From Spinacia oleracea (Eukaryota; Streptophyta; Magnoliopsida; Caryophyllales; Amaranthaceae): a stretch of 64,000 nt of DNA. Below, one piece after another: positions 57,051 to 64,000 of this stretch (position 1 is the first letter of the stretch; each line of letters begins with the position of its first letter). The notes below the pieces were generated by a model that did no database searches, was not told the origin of the DNA, and saw only the letters and a program-made list of their open reading frames with translations. Location: NCBI RefSeq assembly GCF_020520425.1, contig NC_079488.1, forward strand, positions 26,972,247 to 27,036,246, read 5' to 3'. The position numbers were made by a program, and so were the translations under genes.

Positions 57051-59346
57051 ATGTCCAACAAGAGAGAGAAAGAAGCAGGAAGAGAGAAGAACTCTGGTGG
57101 TCAGGGCCTTGTATTGCTCTCTAATAATATTGGTACTGGTAAACCTACACGCACTGGTAAATTGTCTGATAATTCAGTGCGAAAAAGCTGTTCTGCGACT
57201 GTTCCTTGCAGTCCAAATAAAATTAAGAAGGCAGAGGAATGTACAGGTGCTGCTAAAAAAGCTGCTAATAATGGGGGTGTTTCTGAGACTGAACCCAAGA
57301 AATCTGGAGCTAAAACCGTTTCCTCCCGTGTCTGGAAAGCTAGAGATTCTGTTGAAGTTAAACATACTGCATCTGAGGAAGGTAGTTTTTTTTTTAACAG
57401 TGTGTGCTTGGTTTTGCTTTTGCTTTAAATTTCCATTTGACAACTGCACTAGATTTAGGGCCTATTTGGGAATTGGCTGTTGCTGTTGGATGGTGGCTGT
57501 TTCACTTGGCTTGTTTGATCGGCTGTTTGTGTTGGCCTTTTATGTTGGCTATTTGACTGAAGATTTTCTAAAAACGTGTTTGGTAAAGTTGGTAGTTGGC
57601 TACTAGCTGTTTGATACAAAATGTAATTACCAAAATGAAAAGCCAACAACCAATGTAAAAAGCTCCTCTTACTAGGTTTTGAGTTTTGTCGGGAAAGCCA
57701 GCTTTTTAGCCAAGGGAAAAACCATTTACTAAACATGTATTATTGGTTGTTTGACCACATAAAAAAGCCAAAAGCCAATGAAAGAGCCAACAAAAAGCCA
57801 GTTAGAAAGATTCAGTAAAAGGTGACAATTTCGCATCTTCACCAATCTAGTATTCGTTATTACACCTTGCTTTCCCCTATATAATAAGGATGGCATCAGG
57901 ACTTTTAGCTGCAGACATTAACCCCTTTAGAAATTGTAGTATTTGGTTATTACTTGAACAAAATCCTTAATTAAATGTAGGAAGTGTGTGATTTTATCCT
58001 ATATCAGTGTAACATAATTCGCTATATAATTCGCCTTTTCAATTCGCGGTTCGCCCAAAATGGGACAAAAATAGGCGAAAACTGACCATAATTCGCTCTT
58101 TTCGGATCGCAATTCGCAGGGAGATTGGGGAATTATGTAACACCGTCCTATATTGATGCATTCTGATTTGTGTTTTATACCAGCAGGTGAACAGGAAACA
58201 GCCCAGGTGACTCCACCTCCTAGGATTGTAAAACGGACGGATAAGAAAACAACAGAAAAGGTTGCATCCCCTCAGCAGGTATGGAGAGAGAAAGCGCAAC
58301 CTGAGTCCACTGATACGAAGGAGCTTTCTGCAAGAAAACAGCAATTGCAGTCCACTAAAACAACTGATTCTAGTCCTCTCACTAGCAAGTCTAAGAAGTC
58401 TGCGACTCAAAAAAAGGTTAAAAATAAGGAACCTTCATCTAAAGAACAATCATCTAAAGGGAAGCAGGTCCAGAAAAAGAAAGCTGAACATCATAAAGCT
58501 TCTACCAGCAGCAGATCAGATTTGGCACCACCGAGTTATCTTGAATATCATTTAGAATGGGATGGTATGTCTTTGTTTTAAATCATCTGATATTCCTGCC
58601 TATTTCCCCTTCTTTCATTGCTAATATATATAATCATATAGATATACCCTTATCCAGTGTTTTTCAACCATTAATTGTGGCATTCAATATTAGTTCTAAT
58701 ATCCTTGTTGAACTAGGAGGTTAGGAAAAAAAAAATACCAAGTCTGTGGCTTATGTGTTCTAATAGTGGTATTCTTAGGCTTTGTTCTCTTCACCTTATT
58801 CTTATTGCTTATTAGATCAAATCAGAAAAATTAGACCAGATCAGAACATACCAGAAACTAGAAAAAACAGACCAGATCAGGTGAATAGAACAAGGCCTTA
58901 AGCAGCTATAAGTACGAAGATTTACAATAAATTCTAATCCAAATCTCATAATAGCCAAAGATGAATTGTAGGCAAGGAGAAATTGAACAAAATATGTTTT
59001 TTAGCTATCATCAACCTGAATCATGTCGCAAAAACTTCTAGGTTCTGACCTGTAATTGGAGTTTTTCATCTCAAGATTATAACAATTTTTTTTCCTCACT
59101 GCAATTACAGGTTTTAATGAACCTGTCAACCATATTGGAGTATGTTGCTCTCTATGTGAGATGGATCTAGGGGTTGCACCATATGATGGTTATGACGACG
59201 GGGATAGTGAGTTCTCCGCAATACCAGTAGTAGCAGTTTTGCCTTGTGGGCATTCCTTTCATTATTATTGCCTGAATCTTGGTGAGCTTGAAGGACAGCA
59301 GGAAGAGCCGCCTTGTATTTTTTGCGAAAGTTTCATGTCTTCTTGA
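57051..59346 (+). CDS. Lys/Ser-rich protein with C-terminal RING-like zinc finger
   Basis: Three coding exons, 57051-57381, 58187-58564 and 59111-59346, join in phase to 945 bases, 314 residues. The start MSNKREKEAGREKNSGGQGL is the first ATG of the open frame. Residues 1-235 are basic, low complexity and probably disordered (many KK, SSK and SKSKK). The last 80 residues hold CCSLCEMDLG, then LPCGHSFHYYCLNLGELEG, then PPCIFCESF: paired Cys, a CGH-x-F-H-x2-C centre and a final CxxC, as in RING and RING-variant fingers of ubiquitin ligases. A ligase role is inferred. I do not recognise a named orthologue. Its two introns hold three MITE candidates (57460-57810, 58005-58145 and 58778-58897), none disturbing the reading frame. 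Confidence 0.85.
57460..57810. mobile_element. Probable MITE in RING-gene intron 1 (ends uncertain)
   Basis: It starts AGGGCCTATTTGGGAATTGG and ends with repeated AAAAGCCAA/AAAAGCC, which pairs with GGCTGTT and TTGGCTTG at the left. The composition resembles hAT-type MITEs with GGGCCT ends. I cannot define an exact target duplication. Confidence 0.4.
58005..58145. mobile_element. hAT-type MITE in RING-gene intron 1
   Basis: It is 141 bases. Left end CAGTGTAACATAATTC and right end, inverted, CGGTGTTACATAATTC match at 14 of 16 positions. An 8-base duplication TCCTATAT lies at 57997-58004 and 58146-58153. CAGTG-type ends with an 8-base duplication fit hAT elements. Its right end lies 41 bases before coding exon 2, so it supplies sequence near the branch point of the intron. 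Confidence 0.8.
58778..58897. mobile_element. Tourist-type MITE in RING-gene intron 2
   Basis: It is 120 bases. Ends GGCTTTGTTCTCTTCACC and, inverted, GGCCTTGTTCTATTCACC are flanked by TTA at 58775-58777 and 58898-58900. Its ends resemble those of the Tourist element at 38680-39492. Confidence 0.8.
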
Positions 59347-60506
59347 ATATGGATCCATTTTTGTCAATCTTGGTACAGTTTGTTCATAGTCTTTTTAGAA
59401 GAGGCAGTATAGGTGCAGCATAATTCAACCTGAAACAACAGAACATTTTTGTGTTCTGTTTTGAAAAGGGTTATAATGAATAAAGATATACGAAGTATAT
59501 GCCCTTTCATTGAAGTATTCTTTAACTTTGATCAGCTTTGTGTAAACTTTTGTAGTTCTCAACCTTTAATTTACGAGAAACACCATGTACCGCGGAAAAT
59601 ATCAGTCAGTTTAGTTGGTAAAGTTTAGATGTACAATAAAACAAAACCACAAGATTAGACGAGAAGGGATAAAAGATTAAACTCCCAAGGGTTTCATAGT
59701 CCCACTATCTGTCATGCTCTTTCAATGCTTGCTGCATAAGTTTCAATCTGAAGTAATTGCGTTTTTTTAAGGCTGAAAATAGGAGCTAAGGCTCGTTTTA
59801 TTTCACTTATTTTGTCTGAAGTTATATTATCTGAAGTGAAAAAATTTTATTCTGTCAATAAACTTCTTTGGGTGCAAAAATGTCTGGAATTTTTTTTTTT
59901 TTTTTTTAAATTTATATTATCTGAACTTATTTGAGCTTATTTTGCCTAAAATAAGTCAAAATAAGTATAATGAAGCCTTAGAAAATTTTCCTTGAATGAA
60001 AAAAGATTGCCAAAATAAAAAGACGCAAAAATACTTAGCAGCTTGGATGGATTTCATCCAAAATATTTCCATGTAAATAACGTTTGCAAATATGCAAAAT
60101 CTCATACTTATATCCAAAGTAAGCGATCAAGAGGGGAAGCTACATAGCATAATATTCCAGAAATTCTAATGCTCATTACATTTCACCAAGAATCACAAAT
60201 TGAGATTCTAAGAAAGGAAGGTTTCAAGAGAAGCTACGAATTCTGCGAACAAGAAACTTAAGAAAGAAGCTATAGCCTATCCCATGTATGGTTAATCTTT
60301 ATACAGTTATATACTGGAATTCATCATCAACCCTAATTTCTGAATCCCAATAATATACAGGGTGCAATTCAACAATCTGGAACACAAATTCCAAAAGGAA
60401 TAATAAGCAACCACTTCTTCATATGTCAAACCCTGTAACAGAATCTGCAATACCCATAAACAAAGACGGTAGTATTTGACTATTGAGTATACTTCCCGTC
60501 TGTTGT
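59347..60506. other. Intergenic region between convergent genes, with a possible MITE remnant
   Basis: It holds the 3' untranslated regions of the RING gene (plus) and of the next gene (minus). 59780-59980 has partly inverted ends (AAGGCTCGTTTTATTTCACT at the left; ATAATGAAGCCTTA at the right) and a poly-T run, and may be a decayed MITE. Nothing else is recognised. Confidence 0.4.
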
Positions 60507-63500
60507 CTATCGCGCTTGATTGTCCCCGTCTTCAGATATGTCAAACAAGAACTTCGGTAGTGAAGCAATCCGAGGAAGATGGTGAAGTAAATCCCCAAAA
60601 GAATCAATTCTCGGCATGTTTGGTGCCTGCTTGCAGACATCTCTAACAGAACCCTCTGCATCATTTATGTCACCTTTACCAGTTGTATTCAGATCCAACA
60701 ATTCAGGTTCATGGTTAATGGTTCTTAATTCCATTCCCTCTTCTTTTACTTCAAAACTCTGAACCGGGGTGCCATCTTTCTGAAGAAGGGAGCATAAAGA
60801 GTTAACCCTTGACATGAGGGATTTTTCATCAGAACATGGTGTAACTTGGAAATCACCCAACAGGTGTTGTGCGATTTCCTCAAGCATTTTATTATGGGAT
60901 CCAGATCCTTCCTCCTCTGTGAATTTGAGATCTTCAGAACTCCTCTGTTCTGAAATGCAATTTCCAATATGATTCACAAGGTCAGTCACTGACATGGATG
61001 GCCGAATTCCCTTCATGATTAGCTGTTCGACGCTTTTCGATCCTTTCAGTTTGTCTGATTGGTTACTCATAGTAGTACTAACTTCCATTACGCGCATATC
61101 CATCACTGAAATGGAAAACTTGGCGATCAGAAAGACATTCAATAGAGGTGGAAACCAATGTAACAGACAACGCTAGCATTTGAAGTCATATAGCAGAACT
61201 AGAAATGTAGGGGATTGCAATTTCTTGAAATATCACAGAAAGGTTGTTATATCCATTTCCGACGGAGCCAAAGATTTATTTGTTCTTTCGGCTGTGGGAT
61301 GTAATGGACTAAATCAAAATGGCTCTTAAAACCTCTTCGCTTCCTTTCCATGAAATAGAAGATGGTCTTCCCGTTGTCGTCCCGTTATCGCTTTTGGGTC
61401 AATTGAAAACAACTTCTCTGCAATTGCAGGGGTAAGGTTGCGTACACCCGACCCCCCCTTACCCCGCTTCTTGCGGGAGCCTCTTTGAGGCAATGGGGTA
61501 ATGATAATGATGATGATCACAGAAAGGTTGTTCTAAATTCTATCCGGAAAGTTAAATTCAAGCCAATTTTCAGAAAGCACTGTCTCCAAACTCATTAGTA
61601 AACACATCATCGATGGTGTTCTAAATATCTCAAGATATGGCTAAAAGAAAAAAATACCTGAGCTTGGGGAGGTAGCCTCACGGGACAGAATGTCAGATGT
61701 TCCATGAAGAGCATCATCTTGTCTGACTGAGATAGAAGATGACTGGGATACAGGTGTTCCGACATCTTCAAAGATAGAGATGCTAGGCCCCCTGCTGGTT
61801 TCTTTTTTATCCAAACTGTGGTTTTTAGATTCATTCAAGTCGTTAAATACAGCAGGTTGAGATTCGAAGTAGGGAGAATCTAGAATTATTTCTGGCTGCT
61901 GGCTCAGGAAATTAAGACGCACGTCACACTGAATCAGTTTCTCAAAATGCCTATTTAAAAGACCATTTGGCACCTGAAGGAAATGTTTCCTGAAACATTG
62001 AAAACATAATGTTTAGGGTCCTCACTAGTTGGAACATTAAATTATTAAAAAGAATCATACAAGATAAGCAAAACAAGTAACACAAATCTTTAAATAAAAT
62101 GCGGCGTTTGTTTAAAACTTTCATTCATTTGAAAGAGTATTGTTTTAAAAGAAAAAAAAACATGAAGACCATAGCAATCTGAAAAGTCTGTTATTAAAAC
62201 ATGCTACACCATATCGCTTAGCAAGTCTGGATATAAATGATAACTATACACTGGGAAAATATATGCTCTTAAAGAGTTACTAATTGCGACAAGTACAAAA
62301 CAGAATGTCTAATTGCGGGAACATCATTTCCTTGCACATAAATATTTCAGGCTCACTATGATGGCTAGATTGGCTACCTAAGAGCAGTATAGGTCATTAG
62401 GTCTATTGCGTTAATGTTAACAAAGTAATACAATTCTCTGTACAATAATACCCAGTTACCATTACAAAAAAGCTAAACATAATGTCAAGGTCTCATTTAT
62501 GTAATAATGTTGTTCAGATTCTAAAATCCCCAACCAGCAATTACCAGTTGAATAGTCAACGACTTTCTGTTGTCATACAGTAGTGAATCCGGAACCTCTT
62601 TATATATTTAGAAATTTCATCTGTTGTTTTAGTTAGAACTGTCTAAATCAAAGCAACAGGAAGACAACAAAATATATATCAACAAGCATCAAGAACAAAT
62701 CACCGTTTTTCTTTCTTTTTCCTTCTATTCTAATTCCCTACTACAGTTTTCTTTTATTCAATAGCAAGTAGCAACTGACTTATCCCAATTTAGACTAGGT
62801 TTTCATTTTCAAATAATCAACAAAGCTCCAACCGTCAAGTTAATGGAAGCAGAAGATCCTGAATTGCTTATATAGCAAGGAAAAATTAAACACACTTATT
62901 TTTCTAACGCAAGTGGACCAGCAAAATGCTTATATAGCTGTGACTAGACTTGAAGCTAAATCTAGTCCACCAAAACTGTTTTATCAAACAAAGATGCGTT
63001 CTAAGCAACGCGATAACTAACCTATGCAAGCTAGCCTGTCCATCAGTAAAATCTGCAGTAGCCTGCCAGAGTGTATGTTTTCTTGGCTGCGGATTTGTCT
63101 CTCTAAAGAAAAGAGGTTGACGTGCCAGCTGAGTAAGATAACAAAAGGCCTCTTCAGATAACTAGACTGAATAATCAATCTCAGATGCATAAATTTCATA
63201 ATCATAGAGATTGAAAGTTTTTGACTTTGTATGAAACAAAATGGCATACCACTACAACCAAGGTTGCAGGTGCTTCGTCCGGAAAATTTGCTCTCAAACC
63301 CATTATATCAGACCACTGAACTTCAATTTTGCTCTTAAGGCCTCCTTCTAGAATTTCCCAAACAAGCTTATGCTTAGCGAAATAACATTTTGCAACAAGA
63401 TCTCCTTCATATCGAGAAATATACTGCCAGCAAAAAAGAAGTTTTAGCAACAGTCTCTGTACCTACTTATCAAAAAACAATATCTTGTTACTAAGAAAGA

Positions 63501-63797
63501 AAAAGAAAAACTGTTTACCTCCCAGCAGCCTATCTTCAGAAAGGAAGCGGGAAAATTTGAAGCCTTAAGCTTATCAGAAGCCCCAAGGGCATTGCCTTTG
63601 GTGCTACCTTTCTCCCGAGATTTGGAATCATCAATGGGAGCAGGTCCCAAATTAGAAGGTTTGTCTTGAGAGAGCCTCATTTGGATCAACTCAAGAAGTG
63701 AAGGGCTTTTTCTCAGACGTAAACCCAATGGACTAGGTTCCTCTAGTGGATTGTACTGTGAAGACGGGGCAGGAAATATATTGTTTCCAGATGGGAG
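60507..63797 (-). CDS. Plant-specific protein of uncertain function, 3' part of gene (5' end outside window)
   Basis: Minus-strand coding exons, in transcript order: 63519-63797, 63250-63423, 63022-63128, 61658-61989, 60507-61105. Splice borders are GT-AG and phases agree, giving 496 residues and a stop at 60507-60509. The first exons are beyond the window. Conserved-looking parts: RKSPSLLELIQMRLSQ, WEYISRYEGDLVAKCYFAKH then KLVWEILEGGLKSKIEVQWS, RQPLFFRETNPQPRKHTLWQ then ATADFTDGQAS, and HFEKLIQCDVRLNFLSQQPE. The central block reads like a small beta-rich domain similar to a PH fold; the rest is acidic and poorly conserved. I recall this family in many plants, sometimes labelled TRF-like, but cannot confirm the name. 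The last exon ends FGDLLHHLPRIASLPKFLFD. Confidence 0.8.
61249..61515 (+). mobile_element. SINE in an intron of the 60507-63797 gene
   Basis: It is 267 bases, flanked by a perfect 17-base duplication ATCACAGAAAGGTTGTT (61232-61248 and 61516-61532). It ends in a TAATGATAATGATGATG tail and aligns with 43696-43966. It lies antisense to the host gene in the intron between 61106 and 61657. Confidence 0.9.
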
Positions 63798-64000
63798 CTG
63801 CATATGATTAATGAACCGAATAATTAAACAGACCACTTACTAAAGAGGCATATCCATAATGGAAGCACTATATTAGCACTAAACTATTTAAATTAATACT
63901 CTTTCCAAATTATGGTGTAGGGTTTGACTTTCCAGCACCGGAAAGTCAAAACCTAAAACCTAACATGGAAACATAAATGGTAGAAATCTAAAGTGTACGA
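63798..64000 (-). other. Intron of the minus-strand gene, running off the window
   Basis: The acceptor CAG for exon 63519-63797 lies at 63798-63800. No further exon can be recognised before the window ends. Confidence 0.5.

Overview
This is plant nuclear DNA from a eudicot. It has long AT-rich intergenic stretches, genes with GT-AG introns, MITEs and SINEs, and nested Ty1-copia retrotransposons. The LTR families and the style of the SINEs remind me of spinach, beet and other Amaranthaceae; that is recollection, not a computed match. The window falls into a mobile-element half (1-33951) and a genic half (about 40000-64000).

Left half, innermost first. Bases 1-6497 are most of a CACTA (En/Spm-type) DNA transposon that carries exons captured from 2-isopropylmalate synthase and glyoxylate reductase; its left end lies outside the window. 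It sits in the reverse transcriptase of copia element A (minus strand, 6498-25010). A is also split by a complete copia element C (plus strand, 7418-17759, target duplication CTAAA), and its leader holds a gene-fragment-carrying MULE (22565-23532, target duplication TTAATTCTT). A inserted into the RNase H region of copia element B (minus strand, 25011-32536). B inserted into the 3' end of copia element E (plus strand, 32537-33951). A and C belong to one family (LTR about 1.4 kb), B and E to another (LTR about 1.0 kb). The order of insertion is E, then B, then A, then C, the CACTA element and the MULE in unresolved order. No gag-pol here is intact, and C is mostly non-coding although its two LTRs are nearly identical.

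Middle (33952-40060): intergenic sequence with short tandem repeats, Stowaway and Tourist MITEs (one inside the other), a tiny tRNA-like retroposon and an AAT microsatellite.

Right half: three host genes. ATG11 (40976-50715, plus, five coding exons, 1110 residues) encodes the scaffold of the ATG1-ATG13 autophagy kinase complex; its 4.5 kb first intron holds a MULE-type MITE and a SINE. A three-exon gene (57051-59346, plus) encodes a 314-residue Lys/Ser-rich protein with a C-terminal RING-like finger; its introns hold hAT and Tourist MITEs. A third gene (60507 to beyond 63797, minus) is the 3' part of a plant-specific gene I cannot name firmly; one intron holds a SINE with a 17-base target duplication. 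Between ATG11 and the RING gene lie a 1.8 kb poly(A)-ended retroposon with a 12-base target duplication, a 394-base tandem duplication and another MITE with a 9-base duplication. The host genes show no functional link to each other; the connecting theme is the transposable elements around and inside them.
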